A stretch of DNA of 51,075 nt from Candidatus Accumulibacter meliphilus (GCA_003332265.1 QPGA01000002.1:13037-64111), one strand, 5' to 3'; positions 1 to 8,655 are shown, counted from the first letter of the stretch. Numbers and translations: made by a program. Notes: a model not told the origin generated them from the letters alone.

Positions 1-135
1 GTGCTCGTCCGCACAATGCGGACAGCGAACACCCGCTGGCCAGCGCAGGTCCCGAACGACTTCGAAGCACTTGGCATCGTTGATAAGGTCTTGGATTTTA
101 ACCAGCCCAGTGCTGGCAGTGTGCGTCGTGTACAT
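1..135 (-). CDS. IS1595-like (ISXO2-type) transposase, N-terminal fragment running off the left edge
   Basis: Reading the minus strand from an ATG at 135-133 gives 45 open codons to the window edge. The peptide ends with RWPAGVRCPHCADEH, which matches the N-terminal zinc-ribbon entry of IS1595/ISXO2 transposases (an RWP-G-CP-C pattern). A strong ribosome site, AGGAGG, lies about 8 bases before the start. The rest of the protein, including the catalytic domain, is outside the window. I could not locate the terminal inverted repeat between this gene and dctM. The family call rests on one short motif, so a related zinc-ribbon transposase is possible. Confidence 0.6.
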   Translation of the reverse strand, partial: MYTTHTASTGLVKIQDLINDAKCFEVVRDLRWPAGVRCPHCADEH

Positions 136-277
136 GCCCCTTCCTCCTAGGTGTTCCTTCCCAGGAGAGCATACGGAATTCCTTGGGCGTTGTCTAGTGC
201 GCCTCTAGCCTCGCTTTCGTTGCGCACCAACCTGGAATCCATAATGAGCCAAAGATTAAACGACTAAGGAACCAAAG

Positions 278-1888
278 ATGAACTCTCTCTTTCTTTTTGC
301 GATGGTGCTTGGACTGCTGTTTATCGGTGTTCCGGTCGGCGTCTCGCTGGGCTTGTCGTCGATTCTTTTCGTCACCTTCTTTTCCCACGACTCCTTGTCG
401 TCGGTGGCGATTCAGCTTTTTGGCGCAGGGCAGAACTACACGCTGCTGGCCATTCCGTTCTTCATCCTGGCTTCGGCGTTCATGTCGACAGGGGGCGTGG
501 CGAAGCGACTGATCAATTTCGCGATCGCCAGTGTCGGGCATTTCCAGGGTGGACTGGCCATGGCCTCGGTGCTGGCCTGCATGATGTTTGCCGCGCTTTC
601 GGGTTCATCACCGGCGACAGTGGTGGCCATCGGTACCATCGCCATTGCCGGTATGCGCCAGGTGGGCTACTCGAAAGAGTTCGCGGCGGGCATCATCTGC
701 AACGCCGGGACGCTCGGCATCCTGATTCCACCGTCGATCGTGATGGTGGTCTACGCGGCGGCAACGGACGTGTCCGTCGGACGAATGTTCCTGGCCGGTG
801 TGATTCCGGGATTGGTCGCCGGTCTGATGCTGATGGGGGCCATCTACATCGTTGCCCGGATCAAGGGTCTGCCGAGAGAAGAGTGGAAGGGCTTCGGCGC
901 GATCCTGGACGGTGCCAAGGAAGCGGGCTGGGGCCTGTTTCTGGTGGTGATCATCATGGGTGGTATCTACGGCGGCGTGTTTACGCCGACAGAAGCCGCC
1001 GTCGTCGCCGCGGTGTACTCCATTCTGGTGGCGCTGTTTGTCTATCGCGACATGGGGCCGCTGAAGGAGACGCCCTGGGTTCTCGCCTCGGACCACGCGT
1101 CGGCCCGTATTGGTTTCAACGCCGGTGTCTACGCCGTGTCGTTCTTCATGGTCTGGATGATCCTGTCCTTCTTCGCCACTGACGGCATGGAAGCCACCGG
1201 GAAGATCCGGGCGGTGTGGGGCCTGGTCATGTCGCTGGCCATTTTCGTCGGCTATCTGGTCAAGGTGGGCCGCGAGCATGGCTCAGTCGGCAAGTGCCTG
1301 GCGGGTGGTATGGGCATCTGGCGTCGGAACCTGCTCTTGCTGGTCAAGAGCTTCTTCCCGGCGCTGTTTGGCAGCGAATCGCGCGCGACCATTCTGCACG
1401 CGACCCGTACCACGGTCATGCTGATGTTCATCATCGCCAACGCGCTGCTCTTTGCCCACACCCTGTCGGCGGAGCAAATTCCACAGGAAATTACTGCCTG
1501 GATGCTGCAAGCGGGTTTCACCTGGTTTACCTTCCTGATTGCAGTGAACATTCTGCTGCTTCTCGGTGGCCAGTTCATGGAGCCTTCCGGACTGCTGGTG
1601 ATCGTTGCGCCGGTGGTCTTTCCGATTGCCATGGAACTGGGCGTTGACCCGATCCATCTGGGTATCATCATGGTGGTGAACATGGAGATCGGCATGATTA
1701 CGCCGCCGATCGGCTTGAACCTGTTCGTGACCTCGGGCATCACCAACATGAGTCTGGCGTCGGTGGTCAAGGCGGCGATGCCTTTTGTCGGCGTGTTGAT
1801 GCTGTTCCTGGTCATGGTGACCTATATCCCGTGGATCTCCACCGCCTTGCCTTACGCCCTGATGGGACCGGAACTGGTCATCAAGTAG
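278..1888 (+). CDS. dctM: TRAP transporter large permease, DctM family, extended form
   Basis: Large membrane subunit of a tripartite ATP-independent periplasmic transporter, which carries the sodium-driven substrate path. It has 536 residues, against about 425-430 for the usual DctM and 427 for the second copy at 9379-10662. Family blocks are clear: the GVPVGVSLGL start, AIPFFILASAFM, SGSSPATVVAIG, LIPPSIVMV, FTPTEAA and the C-terminal GMITPPIGLNLF. Residues about 257-375 hold roughly 100 extra residues with additional hydrophobic segments that the second copy lacks. The ATG at 278 follows CTAAGGAACC. No dctP or dctQ lies next to it; the left neighbour is a transposase, so partner genes may be beyond the edge or lost. 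The substrate is not predictable from sequence alone. Confidence 0.9.
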   Translation: MNSLFLFAMVLGLLFIGVPVGVSLGLSSILFVTFFSHDSLSSVAIQLFGAGQNYTLLAIPFFILASAFMSTGGVAKRLINFAIASVGHFQGGLAMASVLACMMFAALSGSSPATVVAIGTIAIAGMRQVGYSKEFAAGIICNAGTLGILIPPSIVMVVYAAATDVSVGRMFLAGVIPGLVAGLMLMGAIYIVARIKGLPREEWKGFGAILDGAKEAGWGLFLVVIIMGGIYGGVFTPTEAAVVAAVYSILVALFVYRDMGPLKETPWVLASDHASARIGFNAGVYAVSFFMVWMILSFFATDGMEATGKIRAVWGLVMSLAIFVGYLVKVGREHGSVGKCLAGGMGIWRRNLLLLVKSFFPALFGSESRATILHATRTTVMLMFIIANALLFAHTLSAEQIPQEITAWMLQAGFTWFTFLIAVNILLLLGGQFMEPSGLLVIVAPVVFPIAMELGVDPIHLGIIMVVNMEIGMITPPIGLNLFVTSGITNMSLASVVKAAMPFVGVLMLFLVMVTYIPWISTALPYALMGPELVIK

Positions 1889-1960
1889 GCAAGTAGCCTC
1901 TCTGGGCGGAGTCACTGAATCACCGCTTGACGACTCGCACCGCCCGAACGCAGCATCCGT

Positions 1961-2001
1961 CCGCCGCTGACCTCATCGAGGCCAGCGGCGGCGTCTTTTT
2001 T
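1961..2001 (+). terminator. Rho-independent terminator downstream of the orphan dctM
   Basis: A perfect 9-bp stem (CCGCCGCTG at 1961-1969 with CAGCGGCGG at 1983-1991) is followed by a run of six T at 1996-2001. It lies 73 bases after the dctM stop and separates that gene from accA. Confidence 0.85.
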
Positions 2002-2087
2002 ATCACGGCCATTGTCACTGGCGTCCCTTTTTTCCTGGGTAGGGACCTTCTTGCCAGTGGGCCCGCCGCCCGGTGCGGCTTGCGGCC

Positions 2088-2114
2088 TTGCGGCGCGGTC
2101 TTTCGCGGTAGAAT
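2088..2114 (+). promoter_or_regulatory. Possible sigma-70 promoter for accA
   Basis: TAGAAT at 2109-2114 resembles a -10 box and TTGCGG at 2088-2093 a -35 box. The 15-base spacer is shorter than ideal. It sits between the dctM terminator and the accA start, where a promoter is expected. Confidence 0.3.
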
Positions 2115-2160
2115 TACGGGTTGTTGCAAACCCACATGTTTACCAATACGGTTGGGCCTG

Positions 2161-3129
2161 ATGAAAACCAGTTTCCTCGACTTTGAACAACCGATCGCCG
2201 ATCTCGAAGGCAAGATTGAAGCGCTGCGCTTTGCTCAGGACGACTCTGCGGTCGACATTTCTGACGAAATCAGTCGCCTCGAGAAGAAGAGCCAGACCCT
2301 GACCAAGGACACCTATGCCAAGCTTTCGGCCTGGCAGGTGTCGCAGGTGGCACGCCATCCGCAGCGCCCCTACACGCTGGATTACCTGTCGCTGATCTTC
2401 ACCGACTTCGAGGAGTTGCACGGTGATCGCGCTTTTGCCGACGACCATGCGATCATTGGTGGCCTGGCCCGCTTCGACGGTCAGCCGGTAATGGTGATTG
2501 GTCACCAGAAAGGGCGCGACACCAAGGAGAAAATTGCCCGCAACTTCGGTATGCCGCGTCCCGAGGGTTATCGCAAGGCCTTACGCCTGATGCGACTGGC
2601 CGAGAAGTTTCGTATTCCGGTGTTAACTTTCATAGATACTCCTGGCGCCTACCCGGGTATTGACGCCGAAGAGCGTGGGCAGTCCGAGGCGATCGGTCGC
2701 AATCTCTACGTGATGGCCGAGCTGAAAGTGCCGATCATCGTCACCGTCATCGGTGAAGGTGGTTCGGGCGGCGCGCTGGCCATCGGTGTTGGCGATGTGG
2801 TGCAGATGCTGGAGTACTCGACCTACTCGGTGATTTCGCCCGAGGGTTGCGCGACGATTCTCTGGAAGAGCGCCGAAAAAGCAAGCACTGCCGCAGAAAT
2901 CATGGGTATCACCGCGCCCCGTTTGCTGGCGCTGGGTTTGATCGACGGCATCGTCGAAGAGCCGACCGGTGGTGCGCATCGTGCGCATCAGGCGATGGCG
3001 AAAAACCTCAAGGAGGCCTTGCAGAATGCTTTGCAGAAATTGGCACCGGTGCCGACCCGCGACTTGCTCAAGACTCGCCTTGAGCGCCTGATGGCCTATG
3101 GCCGGGTCAAAGAGCTGGCCCGCCGCTAA
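2161..3129 (+). CDS. accA: Acetyl-CoA carboxylase carboxyltransferase, alpha subunit
   Basis: Cytoplasmic subunit that, with AccD, transfers the carboxyl group from biotin to acetyl-CoA to make malonyl-CoA, the first step of fatty acid synthesis. The 322 residues match the usual length of about 319. It begins [16 protein letters not shown] and carries the crotonase-fold carboxyltransferase core with [10 protein letters not shown] and the TPGAYPG segment. The ATG at 2161 is chosen because family members start at the same place; the frame is open further upstream, to about 1927, but that stretch crosses the dctM terminator. tilS follows, an adjacency common in betaproteobacteria. Confidence 0.97.
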   Translation: MKTSFLDFEQPIADLEGKIEALRFAQDDSAVDISDEISRLEKKSQTLTKDTYAKLSAWQVSQVARHPQRPYTLDYLSLIFTDFEELHGDRAFADDHAIIGGLARFDGQPVMVIGHQKGRDTKEKIARNFGMPRPEGYRKALRLMRLAEKFRIPVLTFIDTPGAYPGIDAEERGQSEAIGRNLYVMAELKVPIIVTVIGEGGSGGALAIGVGDVVQMLEYSTYSVISPEGCATILWKSAEKASTAAEIMGITAPRLLALGLIDGIVEEPTGGAHRAHQAMAKNLKEALQNALQKLAPVPTRDLLKTRLERLMAYGRVKELARR

Positions 3130-3130
3130 C

Positions 3131-3174
3131 GGTCATGACATGTGGAGACACCCCGGATCATGAAAGTCATGACC
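3131..3174. other. Inverted repeat between accA and tilS
   Basis: GGTCATGAC at 3131-3139 is the exact reverse complement of GTCATGACC at 3166-3174, giving a 9-bp stem with a 26-base loop immediately after the accA stop. Each arm contains the palindrome GTCATGAC. It may act as a weak terminator or mRNA 3' stabiliser, but no T-run follows. Confidence 0.5.
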
Positions 3175-3178
3175 GTTT

Positions 3179-3252
3179 CCCTCTTCCCCTGACCCTTCTC
3201 CCGCAAGGGGAGACGGGAGTTTCGTGAGTCGCTTGCGCGACTTTCACATTAA
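3179..3252 (+). repeat. Interspersed repeat, copy A
   Basis: The stretch from CCCTCTTCCCCTGACC to the core GCTTGCGCGACTTTCACATT (core 3231-3252) recurs in inverted orientation at 28756-28829 with roughly 85-90 percent identity by eye. The 22-bp core also recurs exactly at 22294-22315. The CCCTTCTCCCGCAAGGGGAG section can fold. It overlaps the annotated start of tilS, so copy A is partly translated. Confidence 0.8.
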
Positions 3253-4651
3253 GACCAGCACGGCGCAGTCGGCAGCGCCGATTCTGCAGACGCTTGCGGC
3301 GTTTCTCGAAACGCGACTGCAGCCCGGATCTCGTCTGTGCGTCGGTCTATCGGGGGGCGTCGACTCGGTAGTATTGCTGCACGCGCTCGACTGCCTGCGT
3401 CGCTCCGGGCTGCCGGTCGATCTCTCGGCGGTGCACGTCGATCACGCTCTGAGCAGCAATGCCGGTGCCTGGGCAGCTTTCTGCGTCGATTTTTGTCAGC
3501 GTCTGCAGGTGCCGCTGGACATCCATCGCGTCGTGGTGCCGCGTGCCAGCGGTGAGGGCCTGGAAGCCGCCGCACGGCGCGTGCGTCATGCGGCGTTTGC
3601 CGTCTGTCGAGCCGAATGGTTGGCGCTGGCCCACCATCGCGATGATCAGGCCGAGACGGTTCTCTTCCGCTTGTTGCGCGGAGCGGGTGTTGCCGGCGCC
3701 GCTGGAATGCCTGCGGAGCGGCCGCAGCCAGGCGGCCCGCGCCTGATTCGCCCACTCCTCGATGTTTCGCGGTCGCTGATCCTGCGCTATGCCGAAATGC
3801 ATTCGCTGGCCTGGATCGAAGACGAAAGCAATGCCGATTGCCACTATCGCCGAAACCACTTGCGACGTGAAGTCATGCCGCGCATCGCGGTGCATTTTCC
3901 CGGCGCCGCTCAGGCACTGGCGCGTGCCGCGCGCCATTTTTCCGAGGCGGCCGAGCTTCTCGATGAACTGGCGCAGGCCGATCGGGCTGCCCTGATTGGT
4001 GAGGGTGGGCGGATTGATCTGGCGCGCTTCAACGCGCTTTCGCCAGCGCGAGCACGCAACCTGTTGCGATCGGAACTTCTGGCGAGCGGCTTTCGCGCCC
4101 CGGAGGCGCGCTGGCTTGACGAAGCCTTACGCCAGCTGAAGACAGCGGCGGCCGCTTCGCAGACCTGCATTGCCACTGCGGATGGTGAAGTGCATACCTA
4201 TCGGGGCGAGTTGTATATTTTTGCGCATCGCCGGGATCTTGCGGGTCTTGCCGTGAGCTGGACTGGCGAGCTGGCACTGCCCTGGGGCGACGGGCGGGTG
4301 TCCTTCGTTCGCCGTAGCGGAAAAGGTATCAGCCGCCGCCTGCTGGCTGCTGCGCCAGTTTTTTTGCGCGTCAGGCAAGGTGGTGAGCGCTTGCGGCCCG
4401 ACGCTCGGCGCCCCGCCAGGACTTTGCGCAATCTGTTGCAGGAAGCTGCTGTGCCCCCGTGGGAACGAGCGCGCCTGCCGCTGCTGTGCTGCGGCGAGCG
4501 CCTGGCCTGGGTTGCCGGACTCGGCGTTGACGCCGCTTTTGCCTGTGCCGCGGGGGAGGAGGGTGTCGAGCTGCTCTGGGAGAGAAGTGATGTCCACGCG
4601 CCTGCGGGCTTCGTGTTGGCGGAGAAGCGGCTGCCGCCATTGGCCAGGTGA
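3224..4651 (+). CDS. tilS: tRNA(Ile)-lysidine synthetase
   Basis: Cytoplasmic enzyme that uses ATP to attach lysine to the wobble cytidine of tRNA-Ile(CAU), changing its decoding from AUG to AUA. The 475 residues include the PP-loop ATP-binding motif SGGVDS at residues 43-48 and the usual TilS middle and C-terminal substrate-recognition domains. The GTG at 3224 lies inside interspersed repeat copy A, so residues 1-10 (MSRLRDFHIK) are repeat-encoded. I see no ATG in frame before the PP-loop, so this GTG or a rarer start must serve. It converges with dctR on the other strand. Confidence 0.93.
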   Translation: MSRLRDFHIKTSTAQSAAPILQTLAAFLETRLQPGSRLCVGLSGGVDSVVLLHALDCLRRSGLPVDLSAVHVDHALSSNAGAWAAFCVDFCQRLQVPLDIHRVVVPRASGEGLEAAARRVRHAAFAVCRAEWLALAHHRDDQAETVLFRLLRGAGVAGAAGMPAERPQPGGPRLIRPLLDVSRSLILRYAEMHSLAWIEDESNADCHYRRNHLRREVMPRIAVHFPGAAQALARAARHFSEAAELLDELAQADRAALIGEGGRIDLARFNALSPARARNLLRSELLASGFRAPEARWLDEALRQLKTAAAASQTCIATADGEVHTYRGELYIFAHRRDLAGLAVSWTGELALPWGDGRVSFVRRSGKGISRRLLAAAPVFLRVRQGGERLRPDARRPARTLRNLLQEAAVPPWERARLPLLCCGERLAWVAGLGVDAAFACAAGEEGVELLWERSDVHAPAGFVLAEKRLPPLAR

Positions 4652-4671
4652 AATGCTGACCGCGCCGCGGC

Positions 4672-5271
4672 TCAGCGCTTGCCAGCCAGGAGTTGCGCGA
4701 GTTCTACGGCTGTGCGGACGCCCATTTTTTCGAAAAGATTGGCCCGATGCACTTCGACGGTACGCATGCTGATCTGCAGTTCGTCAGCGATTACCTTGTT
4801 CAGGGTACCGGCCAGAACCCGTTCCATGACCTGTTTTTCGCGCGTCGTCAGGCGGTTGGTCAAGCTGTTGACCGAATCGCTGTCGGCGGCGGCGAGGCGC
4901 TGGTTTGCATCGAGCTGCAGGGCTTCGATGACGCGATTGACCAGCTCGTTGTCGTTGCATGGTTTTTCGACGAAGTCGAAAGCGCCTTGCTTGAGGGCCG
5001 AGACGGCCATTGGTACGTCGCCGTGGCCGGTGAGAAAGATCACCGGCAGTGTGCTGCCACGCTGGCCAAGCAGATCAAAAAGCTCTGGCCCGCTCATCCC
5101 GTCCATGCGGATGTCGAGCAGGATGCAGCCCGGCAGCGAGGGGTTCCAGGCGGCCAGGAAGTCTTCAGCCGAAGGATAGCTCAGGCAGGGTACGCCGCGC
5201 GATTCGAGCAACCAGCCGAGTGAGTCGCGGATGGCTTCGTCGTCGTCGACGAGGTAGGCGTGTGCATTCAT
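4672..5271 (-). CDS. dctR: Response regulator, FixJ/NarL type, probable dicarboxylate regulator DctR
   Basis: A 199-residue two-component regulator. The receiver domain (about residues 1-120) has the acidic pocket DDD at 9-11, the phosphorylation site Asp53 (LLDIRMDG), the TGHGD threonine and the KP lysine. A LuxR-type helix-turn-helix (about 135-195, LTTREKQVMERVLAG) follows. Its ATG overlaps the dctS stop by 4 bases, so the two are co-translated. Size, domain type and position beside dctPQM match DctR of the Rhodobacter capsulatus DctS/DctR system, which activates the TRAP operon; the specific role here is inferred from that. Confidence 0.88.
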   Translation of the reverse strand: MNAHAYLVDDDEAIRDSLGWLLESRGVPCLSYPSAEDFLAAWNPSLPGCILLDIRMDGMSGPELFDLLGQRGSTLPVIFLTGHGDVPMAVSALKQGAFDFVEKPCNDNELVNRVIEALQLDANQRLAAADSDSVNSLTNRLTTREKQVMERVLAGTLNKVIADELQISMRTVEVHRANLFEKMGVRTAVELAQLLAGKR

Positions 5272-7262
5272 TGCATGACAATCGGGAGGGTGATGATAAA
5301 AATCGAGCCGCCGTCCGGGTTCGCTTCAACCCACAGGCGGCCGTGGTGGACTTCGATGATCGAACGGCAGATGTTCAGGCCCATGCCCATGCCCTCGGCC
5401 TTGGTGGAGAACAAGGGGGTGAACAACTTGTTTTCGACTTCAGGAGGAATACCGGGGCCGTGATCAATGACCCGGATTTCCATTTGCTGCCTGTCGAGCT
5501 GGCTGAGCTTGACAAGCAGCCGCCGTCGCTCGGACGGGGTGTGGCGCATCGCTTCGATGCCGTTGCGCATCAGGTTGAGCAGCACTTGCTCGAGCATTAC
5601 CGGATCAGCCAGCAGTTCGGGGCGCATGCCCTGAATCTCGCGGACGATACGCACGCCGCGCGCCTTGGCTGCTCCGTCGATGAAGCCGACGCTGTCGTCG
5701 ATAACTTCCGCGAGATCGCAGGGCACTCGTTTGGGTTCGCTCTTGCGCACGAAGTCGTGTACGCGCCGGATGATGTGGCCGGCGCGCTGCGCCTGAACGG
5801 CGAGTTTCTCGAGCGCTTCCTTCAGCTCTTCAGTACTGAAGTTGCCTGATTCGAGCTTGTTCAGGCAGCCGGTGTTATAGCTGGTGATCGCTGCCAGCGG
5901 CTGATTGAGTTCGTGCGCCAAGGTCGAAGCCATCTCGCCCATGGTCACCAGGCGTGCCGTGACCTGCAGTTTCTCCTGCTGTTGCTGGGCGAGCTCCTCG
6001 GCGTGCTTGCGCGCCGTGACGTCGATGATCGACGCCATCCAGCCCGTCTGCTCGCCATCCGCGTCAATCAGAGGCGCTTCGTAGACGAGAGCGTCGAAGC
6101 GGCTGCCATCCCTGTGCATGAAGCGGATTTCGAATCCCTCGTGCGGAGCCTTTCCTTCGAGAACGTCATTGTGCAATTGCAGCGTTCTTTCCATTTCTTC
6201 CGGTGCCCAGTAGGGCATGGGTGGTGCCAGGCCGATCAGCTCGTCGGCAGTGAAGCCGACCATTTGCAGGAAAGCGGGGTTGACGTAACTTACCCGGCCT
6301 TCCATGTTGCGCGCGCGCATGCCGACCATCAACGAGTCTTCCATCGCCTTGCGGAAGGCGTACTCCGAGCGCAGGGCCTGTTCGGCGTCGAGGCGCCTGC
6401 GGATCAAGCCGCGCACCGCCCACAAACTCCAGAAAACGGCTGCTGCAAGAATGATTATCAGCGCAGCGATCAGCGTTTGCGCAAGATTTCCGGCACTGCG
6501 GTAAGCAGTGACCTGCAAGACCATGCCGTAGCCTGGAGGGTCGAAAATCACCGGGTAGCTGAGCTTGGTTGATGCAGCATCGATCTTCGACTTGCTGGCC
6601 AGGAGATTGCCATTGCCGTCGAGAACGCGTACTTGATACTTGGCAGCGAACCACCAGGGAACCTGCTGCTCGAGCAAGCGATTCAGCGAGTAGACGGCGA
6701 GCAGCGTGCCGCGGTGCTCGCCTTCCTCGAAAATGGGCACGTAGACTTCGAACTGCGCGGCGTCATCCACCCAGTAGGCATCGCTGTAGGTTGGCTTGCC
6801 AAGCTGGGCGAGTTCGATTGAGCGGTTGACCGGGTCCTGGCCCGAAGCGTCTTTGCCGTGTCGTGGCAAGCTTTGCGTTGGCATGCCGTGCACCGCTTCA
6901 GCCGCGGCATCAAGCCAGAGCAGCTGCAGGAGTTCCGAGTTATTCTTGAGAATGTGGCGAGCCCGCAGAACGAAGAGCGCGTCTCTATCTTTTGCCCGCG
7001 TCAAATCGAGGACCAGTTGCCGTATCTGCTCGGAGTTTCCCTCTAGGTGAAAGCGGACGCTCTGCTCGAGCCAGAGGACGTCGGCAATAAGGGTCGAGCG
7101 CTGTTCGTCAATGTCGTTCTGGCGTAGCAGCCAGAGCAAGGCGATGAGCAGTATCAGAAGCAGACCAACCGCCCCTTTCAGAATCGAGAGATACCACTGC
7201 GACCAGTTCAGCGACGCCGGCCGGCGTAGCGCATTCTGGTGCAGAAGGGGTGCGTCTTCCAT
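5268..7262 (-). CDS. dctS: Sensor histidine kinase with PAS domain, probable dicarboxylate sensor DctS
   Basis: An inner-membrane sensor kinase of 664 residues. An N-terminal membrane helix (about 20-45) is followed by a periplasmic sensing region, a second helix (about 265-290, LIAALIIILAAAVFWSL), a PAS domain (about 305-425), a HisKA domain with the phosphorylated His450 in LAHELNQPLAA, and an ATPase domain with N, G1 (DHGPGIP) and G2 (GMGMGLNICR) boxes. ATG 7262 is preferred over the upstream in-frame start at 7304 because it directly precedes the first helix and has GGAG just upstream. It forms an operon with dctR and is divergent from dctP. The DctS name follows architecture and location. 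Confidence 0.87.
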   Translation of the reverse strand: MEDAPLLHQNALRRPASLNWSQWYLSILKGAVGLLLILLIALLWLLRQNDIDEQRSTLIADVLWLEQSVRFHLEGNSEQIRQLVLDLTRAKDRDALFVLRARHILKNNSELLQLLWLDAAAEAVHGMPTQSLPRHGKDASGQDPVNRSIELAQLGKPTYSDAYWVDDAAQFEVYVPIFEEGEHRGTLLAVYSLNRLLEQQVPWWFAAKYQVRVLDGNGNLLASKSKIDAASTKLSYPVIFDPPGYGMVLQVTAYRSAGNLAQTLIAALIIILAAAVFWSLWAVRGLIRRRLDAEQALRSEYAFRKAMEDSLMVGMRARNMEGRVSYVNPAFLQMVGFTADELIGLAPPMPYWAPEEMERTLQLHNDVLEGKAPHEGFEIRFMHRDGSRFDALVYEAPLIDADGEQTGWMASIIDVTARKHAEELAQQQQEKLQVTARLVTMGEMASTLAHELNQPLAAITSYNTGCLNKLESGNFSTEELKEALEKLAVQAQRAGHIIRRVHDFVRKSEPKRVPCDLAEVIDDSVGFIDGAAKARGVRIVREIQGMRPELLADPVMLEQVLLNLMRNGIEAMRHTPSERRRLLVKLSQLDRQQMEIRVIDHGPGIPPEVENKLFTPLFSTKAEGMGMGLNICRSIIEVHHGRLWVEANPDGGSIFIITLPIVMQ

Positions 7263-7584
7263 GGCGCTCCATCTTACGCAAGTTATCGCCCGCGGGGTGT
7301 GCATAAATCCCTGTATTCGGGCCGGGCTGCACGCTCGCCGGGGGCCACATTGGCGACTGCAGTCTCGGTGATGGCGGTGTCGACTGCCGCTTCCTGGGGT
7401 CTATGACCATGCCGTGAATGGGCGGTTGGCGTTTGCTTCGGACAGGCTCGCCCGCGCCATCTTCGTCAGCCGCGGTGGGCTGTGGATTTCCACAATGTTC
7501 GTCGGCAGCAGTCCCTGTAATATCCGCCATCGCAACAGGCTAATAATTTTGTTAACAAAAAAGTTTTCATAAGGAGGAGAGACT
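7263..7584. other. Divergent intergenic region between dctS and dctP
   Basis: Some 322 bases must hold the promoters for dctSR (leftward) and dctPQM (rightward). The only striking sequence is the palindrome at 7547-7560. I looked for a sigma-54 GG/GC promoter and did not find a convincing one. An AT-rich stretch (TAATAT, TAATAA) at about 7518-7550 could contain a -10 box, but no -35 partner at good spacing is clear. Confidence 0.5.
7547..7560. promoter_or_regulatory. Perfect 14-bp palindrome, candidate operator for dctP
   Basis: TTTTGTTAACAAAA is identical on both strands and ends 24 bases before the dctP start codon, just ahead of the ribosome site AAGGAGGAG. A dimeric regulator site or a transcript-start overlap is possible. 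Whether DctR or another protein binds it is unknown. Confidence 0.4.
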
Positions 7585-8598
7585 GTGAAAGTTACGAATT
7601 TGCTGCTCGGAGTGATGGCCTTCGCCGTTTCGGCGACCCCACTGGCGGCCTTGGCCGAGGACCCGATCGTCATCAAATTCAGCCACGTCGTGGCCAACGA
7701 TACGCCCAAGGGGCTGAGTGCTGAATTCTTCGCCAAGCGCGCCGGCGAACTGACCAAGGGGAAGGTGAAGGTCGAGGTGTATGGCAATTCGACCCTGTAC
7801 AAGGACAAGGAGGAACTGGAAGCGCTGCAACTGGGGGCCGTGCAGATGCTTGCACCGTCGCTGGCCAAGTTCGGTCCGCTTGGCGTCAAGGAGTTCGAGG
7901 TCTTCGATCTGCCGTACATCTTCGACAACTACGCTGATCTGCATAAGGTAACGCAGGGCGATATCGGCAAGAGTCTGTTGAAAAAACTGGAGCCGAAGGG
8001 CGTCACGGGCCTGGCGTTCTGGGACAACGGCTTCAAATCGTTTTCGGCCAACACGCCAATCCTGATGCCGGAAGACCTGAAGGGCAAGAAGATGCGCATT
8101 CAGTCGTCCAAGGTGCTTGAAGCGCAGATGCGCGCGCTGAAAGCGATTCCCCAGGTGATGGCTTTCTCCGAGGTCTATCAGGCTTTGCAAACCGGCGTTG
8201 TCGATGGGACTGAGAACCCGATGTCCAACCTGTTTACCCAGAAGTTCTTTGAAGTCCAGAAGCATCTGGCGATTACCGATCACGGTTACCTGGGTTACGC
8301 GGTGATCGTCAACAAGAAGTTCTGGGATGGTCTGCCGGCGGACGTTCGCGGTCAGCTTGAAACAGCGATGAAGGAGTCTACCGACTACGCCAACAAGATC
8401 GCCAAGGAGCAGAACGACAAGGATCTGGAGGCAGTGAAGAAGAGCGGCAAGACCGCAGTGCACGTGCCGACGCCGGAACAGCGCAAGGCCTTCAAGAAAG
8501 CGCTGATACCGGTCCATGAAGAGATGGCATCCCGCATCGGCAAAGAGCTTCTCCAGTCCGTATACAAGGAGACCGGCTTCGATCCAAGCAAGCTCTGA
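7585..8598 (+). CDS. dctP: TRAP dicarboxylate transporter, periplasmic substrate-binding subunit
   Basis: Periplasmic solute receptor that delivers substrate, probably C4-dicarboxylates, to DctQM. The 337-residue precursor has a Sec signal peptide with cleavage after PLAALA (about residue 24), then EDPIVIKFSHVVANDTPKG, typical of DctP. The family arginine region (MRIQSSKV) and the NPMSNLFTQKF segment are present. The start is GTG at 7585 with a strong AAGGAGGAG site. It is first in the dctPQM operon; a hairpin after it probably gives more DctP than DctQM, as expected for a binding protein. Confidence 0.95.
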   Translation: MKVTNLLLGVMAFAVSATPLAALAEDPIVIKFSHVVANDTPKGLSAEFFAKRAGELTKGKVKVEVYGNSTLYKDKEELEALQLGAVQMLAPSLAKFGPLGVKEFEVFDLPYIFDNYADLHKVTQGDIGKSLLKKLEPKGVTGLAFWDNGFKSFSANTPILMPEDLKGKKMRIQSSKVLEAQMRALKAIPQVMAFSEVYQALQTGVVDGTENPMSNLFTQKFFEVQKHLAITDHGYLGYAVIVNKKFWDGLPADVRGQLETAMKESTDYANKIAKEQNDKDLEAVKKSGKTAVHVPTPEQRKAFKKALIPVHEEMASRIGKELLQSVYKETGFDPSKL

Positions 8599-8622
8599 GC
8601 GCAGCGCAAGCTGAAGGGATAG

Positions 8623-8655
8623 CCCGTTGGGACGCCTGGCCCAGCGGGTTTTTTT
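8623..8655 (+). terminator. Intercistronic terminator-like hairpin between dctP and dctQ
   Basis: CCCGTTGGG (8623-8631) pairs with CCCAGCGGG (8640-8648) with one G-T pair, and seven T follow. It lies only 24 bases after the dctP stop and 22 before dctQ, so it likely terminates part of the transcripts and protects the dctP message. Confidence 0.8.

Noticed and set aside
1927-2160. N-terminal extension of accA
   Set aside because: The extra frame crosses a clear terminator, has no family similarity, and the normal start [10 protein letters not shown] is at 2161.
7263-7584. Sigma-54 promoter for dctP
   Set aside because: No GG-N10-GC pair with good context was found, and DctR here is of the FixJ/NarL type, not the sigma-54 activator DctD.
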